Assembly (NCBI GenBank): GCA_003210235.1
Contig: QCVV01000003.1
Span: 1 to 43,863, forward strand
Length of the DNA: 43,863 nt
Source: Prochlorococcus sp. AG-686-O05
Lineage (GTDB): Bacteria > Cyanobacteriota > Cyanobacteriia > PCC-6307 > Cyanobiaceae
Direction: 5' to 3'
A model generated the notes under the pieces. That model saw only the letters and a list, made by a program, of their open reading frames with translations. It made no database searches and was not told the DNA's origin. The translations under genes and the position numbers were made by a program. Positions 34,828 to 43,658 of the stretch are shown here, in pieces. Position 1 is the first letter of the stretch; every line of letters begins with the position of its first letter.

Positions 34828-36012
34828 TTAAGGTTTTTTGTTAATAAGGTTATTTATAGTAGATTTTTTTTGAAATAACCAAGAAGCTGTAGATTTTAAG
34901 CTTTTAATAATATCAGGCATTTTGGAAGCATAAATCAATCTTCTTGCCTCAAATGCCAATTTACCTGATAAGGTCACACCTAAAGCGGAAATGGATGCTT
35001 CACCAATTCCTAAACTAATCATTTCACCATTATCTTCAAAATCAAAAGGTAAAAGATCTTTTTCTTGAAAGAGTAGTTCGATATTTTTAGCGAGATGATT
35101 TCCTTGTTGCATCGCAATTTGAGCGGTCACAGGCAAATCCTCCATACCTTTGATTATTGCAATATCTCCAATAGCAAAAGAATTTATATAATTTTCTATC
35201 TGCAATTTTTCATTTACTTGAATTCTTCCGTCTTTTTGTGTGACTTGTTCGTTTATGTAGGAAAGGTTAGGTTTGACCCCAGCAGTCCAAATCACAACGT
35301 CTTGGTCTAAGTCTTTAATCTCAGAATCATCTAAAATTCTAATTTTTTGATCTGAAATTTGTTGAACAGTTGAGTTTAAAATAACCTTTATTTTTCTTCT
35401 TTCTAAAGCTTTTTCGGCTTCTTCTCGATTAAAAATCTTATTTCGGCCTAAAATTTCATTAGACTTTTCAACAATGCTTATTACAAATTTATTCTTATAT
35501 ATATCATTAATCTTACATGCGATCTCTACTCCAGAAGGACCAGCTCCAATTACAAATAAGTTTTTCTTTGTTGTGTAGTTCTGAAATTTTTGTAAAAACG
35601 ACTTTAACTTTTTAAGGTCATTTAAATTATTAAAAAAATAACAATTTTCATCTACACCTTTCACTGAAAAACTATTAGATACTGATCCTGTACAAAGAAT
35701 TACCAATTCATAACTTATAATTAGTTCGTCACAAAATTCGAGAACCTTTTCATCAAATCTAATTTTAGTTAAAGAATTTCTAAGAAAAGTAATACCTAAA
35801 TTTGAAAATATATTTGAAAACTCAGGAGCAGTCTCCCACATTGATAATTCTTCGCTCAAAACTTCATACATTAAAGGTTTAAATATAAACTTCTCTTCAG
35901 AATCAACGACTAGGATTGGTAAAGAAGGATTAAGTCTTTTCAAGCTTGAAGCAACTGTCAGACCTCCAAAGCCTGCGCCAACTATTACTATTGGTTTTTT
36001 TATTGATTTCAT
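34828..36012 (-). CDS. Type II NADH:quinone oxidoreductase (NDH-2)
   Basis: A 394-residue FAD flavoprotein oxidising NAD(P)H with quinone, without proton pumping, at the membrane. The FAD motif is IVGAGFGGLTVASSL (residues about 9-23), the NAD(P)H motif VIGAGPSGVEIACK (about 150-163), IWTAGVKPN and the C-terminal SFAIGDIAIIKG plus LPVTAQIAMQQGNHLA are typical. The amphipathic tail (LIYASKMPDIIKSLKSTASWLFQKK) can anchor it. It begins 95 bases from the divergent cysH. A general pyridine nucleotide-disulfide oxidoreductase role is the alternative. Confidence 0.88.
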   Translation of the reverse strand: MKSIKKPIVIVGAGFGGLTVASSLKRLNPSLPILVVDSEEKFIFKPLMYEVLSEELSMWETAPEFSNIFSNLGITFLRNSLTKIRFDEKVLEFCDELIISYELVILCTGSVSNSFSVKGVDENCYFFNNLNDLKKLKSFLQKFQNYTTKKNLFVIGAGPSGVEIACKINDIYKNKFVISIVEKSNEILGRNKIFNREEAEKALERRKIKVILNSTVQQISDQKIRILDDSEIKDLDQDVVIWTAGVKPNLSYINEQVTQKDGRIQVNEKLQIENYINSFAIGDIAIIKGMEDLPVTAQIAMQQGNHLAKNIELLFQEKDLLPFDFEDNGEMISLGIGEASISALGVTLSGKLAFEARRLIYASKMPDIIKSLKSTASWLFQKKSTINNLINKKP

Positions 36013-36107
36013 GAAGGAAATATTGTTAAGCCTAAATGTATTATTAAATTAAACGAATAATATTCAAACTGAGCGAAATAACCTCTAATCCCAAACTACC
36101 TTTGATA

Positions 36108-36830
36108 ATGATTGAGAAAACGCTAGAAAGTATTCAACTTAATTTAGAAGGGCATAACAAAAAATTAAAAGATATGAATCCCAAAGAAATAATATTGTGG
36201 GGTTATAAAAACTTTGAGAATCACTTTGCTATCACAACAAGCTTTGGGATACAATCGTCAGTCATTTTGCATATGGTGCATCAATACTCACTACAAAAAA
36301 AAATTAAGATTTTCTGGATAGATACAGGTTACTTACCCTCAGAGACTTATAAGTATGCAGAGAGACTAATTAATGATTTATCTTTAGAAATTGAGGTTTT
36401 ACAAAGTGAACTATCTCCAGCACGAATGGAATCCCTGTATGGAAAACTTTGGGAAACTAATAAAACTAATGATTTAGATAAATACCATGACATAAGAAAA
36501 ATCAAACCTTTAGAAAATGCTTTAGATAAAAACAACATATTTTGTTGGGCTAGTGGGGTGAGATCGGAGCAAACGAATAATAGGAATAAAATGAAATTTG
36601 TTGACGTAATCCGCAAAAGACTTTCTTTAAGGCCCTTACTCAACTGGAAAAACAAAGATGTTTTTTATTACATGAAAGAAAATCAATTGCCGTCCCACCC
36701 ACTTTTCTTAAAAGGTTATTCAACTGTAGGGGATTGGCATTCCAGCTCTCCTGATAGTATCGATAAAGAAGGCAGGTCAACAAGATTTGGCGGCATGAAG
36801 CAAGAATGTGGAATTCATACTGAAAATTAA
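36108..36830 (+). CDS. cysH: Phosphoadenylylsulfate (PAPS) reductase
   Basis: Reduces activated sulfate (PAPS) to sulfite with thioredoxin. The 240-residue protein has TTSFGIQSSVILHMV (PP-loop), IFWIDTGYLPSETYKYAERL, GVRSEQTNNR, WHSSSPDS and the C-terminal ECGIHTEN containing the catalytic Cys. There is no pair of CC/CXXC motifs that bind the [4Fe-4S] cluster of APS reductases, so it is of the PAPS type. The track start is TTG at 36102; ATG at 36108 (MIEKTLESIQ) is more likely. Confidence 0.93.
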   Translation: MIEKTLESIQLNLEGHNKKLKDMNPKEIILWGYKNFENHFAITTSFGIQSSVILHMVHQYSLQKKIKIFWIDTGYLPSETYKYAERLINDLSLEIEVLQSELSPARMESLYGKLWETNKTNDLDKYHDIRKIKPLENALDKNNIFCWASGVRSEQTNNRNKMKFVDVIRKRLSLRPLLNWKNKDVFYYMKENQLPSHPLFLKGYSTVGDWHSSSPDSIDKEGRSTRFGGMKQECGIHTEN

Positions 36831-36847
36831 ATTTTCAATTCAGGACT

Positions 36848-37528
36848 ATGATCGATGATATTAATTTCCTATTAGTTGGCAATAGCAGGCTTCACTGGGC
36901 AGAAAATTTGAAGACTAAGTATCGGTATTTTCACACACAAAGGGATCATAAATTACCTCATAGTATCAATTTAAATAATTTAATTTGGGCATCAGTAGGG
37001 AAATTACCAGATTTGTCTCTTAAGCAAGAAAATGAAATCTCCACTCAAGATATTAAATTAAACAATCTTCCAGATCATTTTGGGGTTGATAGAGCACTTG
37101 CTTGTTTGGAAGCTTTAAAAATAATAGAGAACCCATCCAGAAAAGAACTATTAATAGCAGATTGCGGAACAACTTTGTCACTTACCAAGTTAACTGCACA
37201 AGGCTCTATTATCGGTGGGCAAATTACACCTGGTTTTCTCACACAGCTTAGATCTATGGAGAAATATACCAAGAATCTCGAAGCTCCTAAAAAGTACGAT
37301 ATTCCTATTCAGGATTTTTTAATTAATACAAAAGATTCAATGTTAAAAGGAGTATTTAACTCTCTAATGGGTGTAATTAATTTAACATTTAACCCTAGTA
37401 AAGATATTTTGATTATGTGCGGAGGTGACTCTGAATTAATTGGCAGTGTATTGAAGAAAAAAAATAAAGAAATTATTATCGCCCCAAATTTAGTTATGCA
37501 AGGGATGATCACACACTTCAATCGTTAA
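36848..37528 (+). CDS. coaX: Type III pantothenate kinase
   Basis: The first enzyme of CoA synthesis, in the acetate/sugar kinase superfamily. The 226-residue protein shows VGNSRLHW (phosphate 1 loop), DHFGVDRALACLEA, IADCGTTLSLTKL (DxGTT), GGQITPGFLTQLRSM and MCGGDSELIG. It follows cysH by 17 bases and converges on bcp. Next along are bcp and a broken phosphopantetheinyl transferase gene whose substrate is CoA. Confidence 0.92.
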   Translation: MIDDINFLLVGNSRLHWAENLKTKYRYFHTQRDHKLPHSINLNNLIWASVGKLPDLSLKQENEISTQDIKLNNLPDHFGVDRALACLEALKIIENPSRKELLIADCGTTLSLTKLTAQGSIIGGQITPGFLTQLRSMEKYTKNLEAPKKYDIPIQDFLINTKDSMLKGVFNSLMGVINLTFNPSKDILIMCGGDSELIGSVLKKKNKEIIIAPNLVMQGMITHFNR

Positions 37529-37533
37529 AATAT

Positions 37534-38007
37534 TCACCTTAATCCTAAATCTGCAATAATATGGTCTGCCATGATTGCTGCTTTAACCTTAAGGTAAATT
37601 TTTTCAACTTTGCCATCTGTATCAATTAAAAAAGTATTTCTCATCATTCCCATATATTCCTTTCCCATAAATTTTTTAAGGCCATAACTGTCATAATCAG
37701 AAGATACTTTATAAGGTTCAGGGTCAGTCAAGAGAACAAAAGGTAAGTCAAATTTTTCGATAAATTTCTGATGTGAAGTCGCACTATCTTTACTAATTCC
37801 AAGAACTACAAAATTATTTTTCTTAAGAAAATCCCAATTTTCTTTAAAATTACAAGCCTCTTTAGTACAACCTGGGGTATTATCTTTTGGATAAAAATAT
37901 ATTATTATTCTTTTACCTTTAAAGTCTTTTAAAGATACATCTGATTCAAAAGAGTCTTTTAAATTAAACTCTGGTGCTTTATCACCAATCTTAAGAGCCA
38001 TTGACAT
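37534..38007 (-). CDS. bcp: Peroxiredoxin Q/BCP
   Basis: A thiol peroxidase that reduces H2O2 and organic peroxides. The 157-residue protein has IYFYPKDNTPGCTKEACNF with the peroxidatic Cys (C47) and the nearby resolving Cys (C52), typical of the Q/BCP type, and MMRNTFLIDTDG near the C-terminus. The track starts at 38007 (MSMALKIG); the second ATG at 38001 (MALKIGDKAPEF) is equally good. It is divergent from the broken PPTase gene, whose TTG start abuts it. Confidence 0.92.
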   Translation of the reverse strand: MSMALKIGDKAPEFNLKDSFESDVSLKDFKGKRIIIYFYPKDNTPGCTKEACNFKENWDFLKKNNFVVLGISKDSATSHQKFIEKFDLPFVLLTDPEPYKVSSDYDSYGLKKFMGKEYMGMMRNTFLIDTDGKVEKIYLKVKAAIMADHIIADLGLR

Positions 38008-38654
38008 TATTAAATCACTATGATTCTAAAATACCAAAAATCTGGTTTCATAAGATAAAAGGTGTACAAGATGTCGCAACCCTAAAAGAACTTGAACTCG
38101 CAAATAAGCTATCTAGGCACAGAGCAAATACTTTATTAGAAAGTAGAGCTTATATAAGACATTCTTTAGGAACTTTTTTAATTTAAATCCATTAGAGATG
38201 CTCATAATTGCAAATCCAGGAGAACCCCCTGAATTACCAAACGGGATGGGACATTTAAGTTTAAGTCATTGCAGTGATGACATGATATTAGTTTGGCATG
38301 AAAAAAATCGGGATTAATATTGAGAGACTTGATAGAGATTTTAATTATGAGAAATTAGCAAAAAAATATTTCGTCAACTCGAATAGATCAAATAATAAGA
38401 ACGAATTATATAAAAACTTTATTTTAAATCAATGGTGTGCAGTTGAGGCTACTATAAAATGGAATCATAGCAAGTTAGCTAAAGACATAAAAGAATGGCA
38501 ATATTCTTAAAACGAGAACACATTATTTCATCAAAAGAAGAAACTAAAGTTGAAATTTATCCAAATTACTTTTTATAAATGGACTATCTATTTAGCTTAT
38601 AAAGATAGCTCTCACTTTATGCCTAATATTATTTGCAGCAGTTGGATAGTTTAA
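38001..38654 (+). pseudogene. Broken Sfp/HetI-type 4'-phosphopantetheinyl transferase
   Basis: About 217 codons when rejoined, the usual length for this family, which transfers phosphopantetheine from CoA to carrier proteins. Segment 1 (38001-38186) holds KLSRHRANTLLESRAYIRHSLG. Loss of one T in a T7 run near 38174-38179 shifts frame; segment 2 (about 38171-38315) reads NLNPLEMLIIANPGEPPELPNGMGHLSLSHCSDDMILVWHE. An extra A near 38300-38307 shifts back; segment 3 reads KIGINIERLDRDF...NQWCAVEATIKW. An in-frame TAA at 38508 precedes NENTLFHQ...FYKWTIYLAYKDSSHF ending at 38654. Metal-binding GVDIE appears as GINIE and W-KEA as WCAVEA. The two small ORFs on the track are fragments of it. Confidence 0.85.
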
Positions 38655-39940
38655 CTTTTTCGTTTTTTACGTAACTCTTCATATTTATTTTTTTCCCATC
38701 CAGAATCTTTGGGTTTCCAAAATTTTATTCCTCTTAAATCAGTTGGCAGATATTCTTGTTGCAACCAGTTCCCTGGGAAATTATGGGGATTTAAGTAATT
38801 ACTAGCATTATTTTTTAGATGACTTGGAACTAACGATACATTAGTAGACTTAAAAGCTTCTACTGCTTTGAAAATTGATTTAGTACTATTACTCTTTGGA
38901 GAAATTGCCAGGTATAAAGAAGCTTGAGAAAGAAAAAATAATCCTTCAGGGAAACCAACTCGATCAAAAGCATCACAACATGACTGCACAACAACTATTG
39001 CATTAGGGTCTGCGAGACCAATGTCTTCACAAGCAGAGATCAAAAGTCTTCTAAAAATAAAATTTGGATCTTCTCCGGCTTCAACCATATTGGCAAGCCA
39101 ATATAAAGTCGCATCTGGGTCTGAGCCTCTAATAGATTTGATAAAAGCACTAATAACATCAAAATGATTTTGGCCATTTTTGTCATAAACAATATTTTTC
39201 TTTTGGATTGAATCTTCAGCAATTTGCAAATCAATAACAACTAATTTATCTTTATTTTCCTTTGTAATATTTATACCTAACTCTAAAGCATTTATGAGAT
39301 TCCTCGCATCGCCTCCAGAGAATTTTACCAAATGATTAATTGCCTCTTCTGTTATTTCGATGGTTTTAGAATCTTGAAGGCAAGAGTAATAATTTATTAC
39401 TTTTTCAATTATTTTCTTCAAATCATTTTTATTTAAAGGAAGTAATGAAAAAATACGAGCTCTACTTATTAGAGCTTTATTTACGGCAAAGAAAGGGTTT
39501 TCTGTTGTAGCACCAATAAAAGTAATAGTACCGTTTTCAATTGAGGGCAACAAAGCATCTTGTTGAACTGAGTTAAATCTATGTACCTCATCAATAAATA
39601 AAATTGTTTTCCTATTGGAAATAAGTAACCTTTCCTTCGCATTTGCAATTTCAGTTCTTAATTCCTTAAGACTAGACAAAATAGCATTTAACTTTATTAA
39701 TGAGGAACGAGTATTAGAAGATATAATCTCAATTAAGGTTGTTTTACCTACACCAGGTGGTCCAAAAAAAATAATATTTCCTACCTTGTCATTCAGAATT
39801 GCATTTCTCAATAAAGAGTTATTTCCTAAGATAGATTCTTGACCAAAAAAGCCATCTAAATTCTTTGGCCTTAATTTATCCGCTAATGGAGCATTACTTT
39901 GCGTTTGATAAATATTGCGAAATAAATTATCTGACTCCAT
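38651..39940 (-). CDS. rarA: Replication-associated recombination protein A (AAA+ ATPase)
   Basis: A 429-residue AAA+ ATPase of the RarA/MgsA (WRNIP1) family, which acts at stalled replication forks. ADKLRPKNLDGFFGQ, Walker A FFGPPGVGKTTLIE (60-67), Walker B LFIDEVHRFNSVQQDALLPSIENG, sensor 1 FIGATTENPFFAVNKALISRARIF and sensor 2 SGGDARNLINALELG are clear. The C-terminal RarA-specific helical part (SAFIKSIRGSDPDATLYWLANMVEAGEDPNFIFRRL; ASLYLAISPKSNS) is complete. Its stop overlaps the broken PPTase frame by 4 bases. Confidence 0.93.
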   Translation of the reverse strand: MESDNLFRNIYQTQSNAPLADKLRPKNLDGFFGQESILGNNSLLRNAILNDKVGNIIFFGPPGVGKTTLIEIISSNTRSSLIKLNAILSSLKELRTEIANAKERLLISNRKTILFIDEVHRFNSVQQDALLPSIENGTITFIGATTENPFFAVNKALISRARIFSLLPLNKNDLKKIIEKVINYYSCLQDSKTIEITEEAINHLVKFSGGDARNLINALELGINITKENKDKLVVIDLQIAEDSIQKKNIVYDKNGQNHFDVISAFIKSIRGSDPDATLYWLANMVEAGEDPNFIFRRLLISACEDIGLADPNAIVVVQSCCDAFDRVGFPEGLFFLSQASLYLAISPKSNSTKSIFKAVEAFKSTNVSLVPSHLKNNASNYLNPHNFPGNWLQQEYLPTDLRGIKFWKPKDSGWEKNKYEELRKKRKS

Positions 39941-39974
39941 ATTTTTTAAATTAACAATAAATCATTTTAAAGAT

Positions 39975-41612
39975 TTATGTAATAACAGTAGGTTTTTCCA
40001 TTTTGGTAAGTTTTGAAATATTTAATAAATGATCTAAATCATTAATTAGAGCTTTAAGAGCGACTTGAGGATTTAAAACTAAATTTTGTTGAGAGCTTGA
40101 AAATTTTTCAAAATATAATCTCAAAGTTGAACCTTTTGTACCAGTCCCTGACAAACGCAAGATTACTCTGGAATTATCCTCGAGTATAATTCTTAATCCT
40201 TGATTTTTACTAATCGAATTATCTACTGGATCTAAATATGAAAAGTTATCTGCTTGTTTTATAAAATTTCCAGCAAACTTATTTTCTTTTAAAATTGGAA
40301 GCTTAGATGATAAATCATTGAATATTTGATTTGCAATAGTAGAAGGGATAGCCTCATAATCGTGCCTTGAATAATAATTTCTTCCGTATTGTTTCCAGTG
40401 GTTTTGAATTAATTCACTTACTGTACAATTTTTCACAGCTAAAATTTGTAACCAATATAAAACTGCCCATAAGCCATCTTTTTCTCTGACATGATTACTA
40501 CCAGTTCCGAAGCTTTCCTCTCCACAAATTGTAATTAAATTGGAATCTAAGAGATTTCCAAAAAATTTCCATCCAGTTGGCGTTTCAAAACAAGGAATAT
40601 TTAAAGCATTAGCAACAAAGTCTACGGCTGAACTTGTAGGCATAGATCGTGCGACTCCAGCAATACCATCTTTATATCCCGGTACACAATTTGTATTTGC
40701 AGTAATAACTGCGAGACTATCACTTGGATTTACAAAACATCCCTTACCTAAGATCATATTTCTGTCACCATCACCATCACATGCAGCACCGAAACTATAG
40801 GCTTTTTGAACTAATAACAAATCTGCCAATTTAGAAGCATAAGTAAGATTTGGATCAGGATGTAAACCTCCAAAATCCTCTAGTGGTAAACCATTCATGA
40901 CACAATCATCTAAAAGACCCATTTTTTCAACAAAAATATTTTTTGCATATGGACCAGTAACTGCGTTCATTGCATCAAAAATTAAAGTGAAATCCTTTTT
41001 CAAAAAATCACTTATTTGATCTAAATCAAAAATATTCTCCATTAAATCTGAATAATCCTTTAGTCCGTCAATTATTTCTAGAGAAGTATCACCAAACGAG
41101 AATAAACCTAGCTTATTTAAATCTGGAATTTTTATATTGCTAATTTTGTAACTCTTAAGTGATTGAGAACATTCAAATATTTGATTTGTAATTGACTCAG
41201 CCGCAGGTCCACCATTAGAAGTATTTAATTTCACTCCGAAATCCCCTTCAAGACCTCCTGGATTATGACTTGCTGAAAGAATAATTCCTCCAATAGCACC
41301 CTCTTTTCTAATCAAATGTGATGTCGCTGGTGTAGACAATAACCCATTTTTTGGAATAATAACTTTTCCAACTTTATGAGCTACGCATATTTGGATAATC
41401 TTCTTAATTGCTTCGATATTCCCATATCTACCATCCCCACCAACAACCAAAGTTGACCCTCGCAAATTGCTAAGTGATTGAAAAATTGCCTCTATAAATA
41501 TTTCTAAATAATGCTCTTCTTGAAATCTTAAAGTACTTTTTCTTAAACCAGAAGTTCCTGGTTTCTGATCTAGAAAAGGATTTTTAATATTAATAACATT
41601 AACTTCAGTCAT
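39975..41612 (-). CDS. pgm: Phosphoglucomutase
   Basis: Interconverts glucose 1-phosphate and glucose 6-phosphate, linking the Calvin cycle with glycogen and nucleotide-sugar synthesis. The 545-residue alpha-D-phosphohexomutase has KPGTSGLRK, the phosphoserine loop ILSASHNPGG (S115), the metal-binding GDGDRNMI, the sugar-specificity GEESFGTGSNHVREKDG and the phosphate-binding RLSGTGTKGSTLRLYF. The eukaryotic-like layout (GEESFG with SNHVREKDG) places it in the true phosphoglucomutase group. Confidence 0.94.
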   Translation of the reverse strand: MTEVNVINIKNPFLDQKPGTSGLRKSTLRFQEEHYLEIFIEAIFQSLSNLRGSTLVVGGDGRYGNIEAIKKIIQICVAHKVGKVIIPKNGLLSTPATSHLIRKEGAIGGIILSASHNPGGLEGDFGVKLNTSNGGPAAESITNQIFECSQSLKSYKISNIKIPDLNKLGLFSFGDTSLEIIDGLKDYSDLMENIFDLDQISDFLKKDFTLIFDAMNAVTGPYAKNIFVEKMGLLDDCVMNGLPLEDFGGLHPDPNLTYASKLADLLLVQKAYSFGAACDGDGDRNMILGKGCFVNPSDSLAVITANTNCVPGYKDGIAGVARSMPTSSAVDFVANALNIPCFETPTGWKFFGNLLDSNLITICGEESFGTGSNHVREKDGLWAVLYWLQILAVKNCTVSELIQNHWKQYGRNYYSRHDYEAIPSTIANQIFNDLSSKLPILKENKFAGNFIKQADNFSYLDPVDNSISKNQGLRIILEDNSRVILRLSGTGTKGSTLRLYFEKFSSSQQNLVLNPQVALKALINDLDHLLNISKLTKMEKPTVIT

Positions 41613-41645
41613 GATTTCAATAAAACTTAGAAAAATCTAACTAAA

Positions 41646-41816
41646 TTAATGTGGCATTTCGGATGTTCTTAACATAGCGATAAACCATAAAGAGGAAATA
41701 ACTAATGCACTTAAAATTCCATAATTGACTCCAAACTTTGAAATAGTAATAGGAACTATTAAAGGAAAACTTAAAGCTCCAAATAATGGTGTAAAGGCAA
41801 CAATTTTTTTTAGCAT
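41646..41816 (-). CDS. 56-residue two-span membrane protein
   Basis: Not in the ORF track. ATG(41816)-TAA(41646) encodes MLKKIVAFTPLFGALSFPLIVPITISKFGVNYGILSALVISSLWFIAMLRTSEMPH with two hydrophobic segments (about 5-24 and 31-49) and a positive N-terminus. No family recognised. It is 12 bases downstream of the DUF4912 gene on the same strand and 33 bases upstream of pgm, so it may be cotranscribed with both. Probably an inner or thylakoid membrane peptide. Confidence 0.6.
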   Translation of the reverse strand: MLKKIVAFTPLFGALSFPLIVPITISKFGVNYGILSALVISSLWFIAMLRTSEMPH

Positions 41817-41828
41817 TAGATCACTTAT

Positions 41829-42935
41829 TTAAAACCATTCAGTCTCAGCATTATCTTTCTCATTTGTGTCGTCAAAAGGGGTAACTCTATCAAATTTCAT
41901 TATAATTTTTTTTTCTTGATCACCAGAAGCATCTACAGCTTTAATTTCATATTTTTGAGAACCATCTCTAAAAGGAACTTGCAATCTAAAAGTACCGTCA
42001 GCAGCCAATGGAACTTCTTCTTCACCAATAGTTAACCTAGCAGATGGATCTGTTGCTCCATAAACAATTAATTCTGAATCAGCAACTAACCAAAAAGATT
42101 TATTTTGAACTATTCCACTTCCAGATTCGTTTAAGCCTGAAGACCATTGCCCTGCACCAGAATCGGTGAGATCTGAGTTTAAATTTGTTGAATTCATATC
42201 TTCCATAAATTCTTCTGAACCTACTTTTCTTCTTTTAGGAAAACTTGTTGCTGCCTGGTATAAGCGCTCATGCAACCCATTAGCTTCTTCCCCCTGAGGG
42301 CTTTGCATTATCGGAGAAGGCTCAGATGATATAGGATTCTCCAGATTAAAAGGAACAAATTTATCTAAAATCTGCTCTGAAGGTTGAGTACCTGGCACGT
42401 GACTTACAGAGGAAAAAGCTAATGACTTCCATTTGAAACCGTATTTATAGCCTAATTCAACCTTATAGTCCCTATTTGCAAGAGGAATTGGCAAATACCA
42501 TTCAGTGCTATAACTATCTACAGCAATTTCTCTTAAGGTTCCCTGATTTAAATTCCCTTCAGCAATACCAGTTGCATCGTATAAGCGTAAACATAACTTA
42601 TTAGCACCTAAAGACTGAGCTTTTTCTCTATCGATTTCTGAGATTTGCCAAAATACATATGCCCACTCTGGATCTCTGGGCAAAAATACTAGTTTTGTAT
42701 TAACTTCTTCTTTTACTGATTGAGAAGTAAATTCAGAAATCTTTGGAGGAGTTTTTTTAATTAAGGTTTTATTATTTTTTTCAGTAGAATTTTTTTGATA
42801 TTTATCAATAAGATCAATTAATACAGCCTTAGTTTTTCTACTATATAGAGGTACAGATAATTTACTAGCTTCTTGACGCAGTTGTCTGAGGGTTAAACTA
42901 AGTAGATATTCTTTATTCTTGATCCCATCAACCAC
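41829..42935 (-). CDS. DUF4912 protein with Rho-N/SAP-like N-terminal motif
   Basis: A 368-residue protein. N-terminal helices (residues about 13-45, LTLRQLRQEASKLSVPLYSRKTKAVLIDLIDKYQ) resemble the Rho-N/SAP helix-extension-helix that binds nucleic acid. A DUF4912 domain follows (LVFLPRDPEWAYVFWQISEIDREKAQSLGANKLCLRLYDATGI...STEWYLPIPLANRDYKVELGYKYGF, about 77-175). The C-terminal part carries Ig-like strands (SFWLVADSELIVYGATDPSARLTIGEEEVPLAADGTFRLQVPFRDGSQKYEIKAVD). Function unknown. A 263-base gap lies upstream. Confidence 0.82.
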   Translation of the reverse strand: MVDGIKNKEYLLSLTLRQLRQEASKLSVPLYSRKTKAVLIDLIDKYQKNSTEKNNKTLIKKTPPKISEFTSQSVKEEVNTKLVFLPRDPEWAYVFWQISEIDREKAQSLGANKLCLRLYDATGIAEGNLNQGTLREIAVDSYSTEWYLPIPLANRDYKVELGYKYGFKWKSLAFSSVSHVPGTQPSEQILDKFVPFNLENPISSEPSPIMQSPQGEEANGLHERLYQAATSFPKRRKVGSEEFMEDMNSTNLNSDLTDSGAGQWSSGLNESGSGIVQNKSFWLVADSELIVYGATDPSARLTIGEEEVPLAADGTFRLQVPFRDGSQKYEIKAVDASGDQEKKIIMKFDRVTPFDDTNEKDNAETEWF

Positions 42936-43006
42936 TGTTAAAACTCCATAATTTGCATGGAATTAGTATGTTCTTTTTTTCTGCAGTTTGGGTGACATTA
43001 GAGGCA

Positions 43007-43031
43007 GTCGTCAGGATCTTCTGACTACTTT
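43007..43031. other. Hairpin in the longest intergenic gap
   Basis: AGTCGTCAG (43007-43015) and CTGACTACT (43023-43031) form a nine-pair stem with one mismatch and a 7-base loop. It lies 72 bases upstream of the DUF4912 start, in the 42936-43198 gap (263 bases, no gene). The local sequence is richer in G/C than its surroundings. It could be part of a 5' leader, a small RNA or a terminator for an unseen transcript; no U-run follows it on the + strand. The rest of the gap is featureless AT-rich DNA. Confidence 0.3.
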
Positions 43032-43198
43032 CAAGTTTCTAAATTTTGCAACTTTCTTGTAAATACTTGGCATAAAAGAACTTTGAAGAAATCTAGAAAT
43101 CTATAACTTATAAATTAATTTTCTATTTTTTAAATTTTATTACCTTGAATTGTTAAGAACTCAACAAAAATATATTTTTTCTTCGGGATCACTTCATA

Positions 43199-43561
43199 TT
43201 AATTGTCCTGTTTTTGTTCAACTAAGGTGATTAAATCATCAAGATCCAATTCTTTGAAATTTTTTTCAATGCTCTTAGAAAAAAAAATTAATTTTTTAGC
43301 GGCAGAAGACATTTGTTCAAAAAAAAGTTGGTTGAAATTTTTATCATTAAACTTCTGAGATTGTTTTTCACACCAATTTTTAAGAAGTTCATCTTCTTCA
43401 AGCAAAGATTTTTCATCTTTTCCGATTACCTTGAAAATTTCAAGGCAATGGGCTAGTAATCTAACGTGATGCTTTTTAATTATGGGCATATTCAGTTGAT
43501 CTATATTTTTCACCATCTCATCGCTTAATGGAGTTGGAAAAGAATTTGTTTGATTAGACAT
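43199..43561 (-). CDS. Conserved hypothetical helical protein next to sufB
   Basis: A 120-residue soluble, helix-rich protein, MSNQTNSFPTPLSDEMVKNIDQLNMPIIKKHHVRLLAHCLEIFKVIGKDEKSLLEEDELLKNWCEKQSQKF..., with charged helices and no membrane span. I recognise no family. It is divergent from sufB across a 97-base gap. In many cyanobacteria this place holds the regulator sufR, but I see no helix-turn-helix or Cys-cluster motif here to support that identity. Confidence 0.7.
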   Translation of the reverse strand: MSNQTNSFPTPLSDEMVKNIDQLNMPIIKKHHVRLLAHCLEIFKVIGKDEKSLLEEDELLKNWCEKQSQKFNDKNFNQLFFEQMSSAAKKLIFFSKSIEKNFKELDLDDLITLVEQKQDN

Positions 43562-43658
43562 TAATTTTTTAATTTAAATAAAGATAAAAACTCAATATTG
43601 GGCATATATTTAGCTAAAGTATAAAAAACTAATTGTAATAGATTAATTTATAGAAGTT

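Noticed and set aside
38298-38510. 70-residue ORF as a separate gene
   Set aside because: It continues the phosphopantetheinyl transferase from 38001 after two homopolymer frameshifts; I treat both ORFs as pieces of one pseudogene.
43199-43561. 120-residue protein beside sufB as the SufR regulator
   Set aside because: SufR usually sits here in cyanobacteria, but this protein has no winged-helix DNA-binding pattern and no cluster-binding cysteine set.
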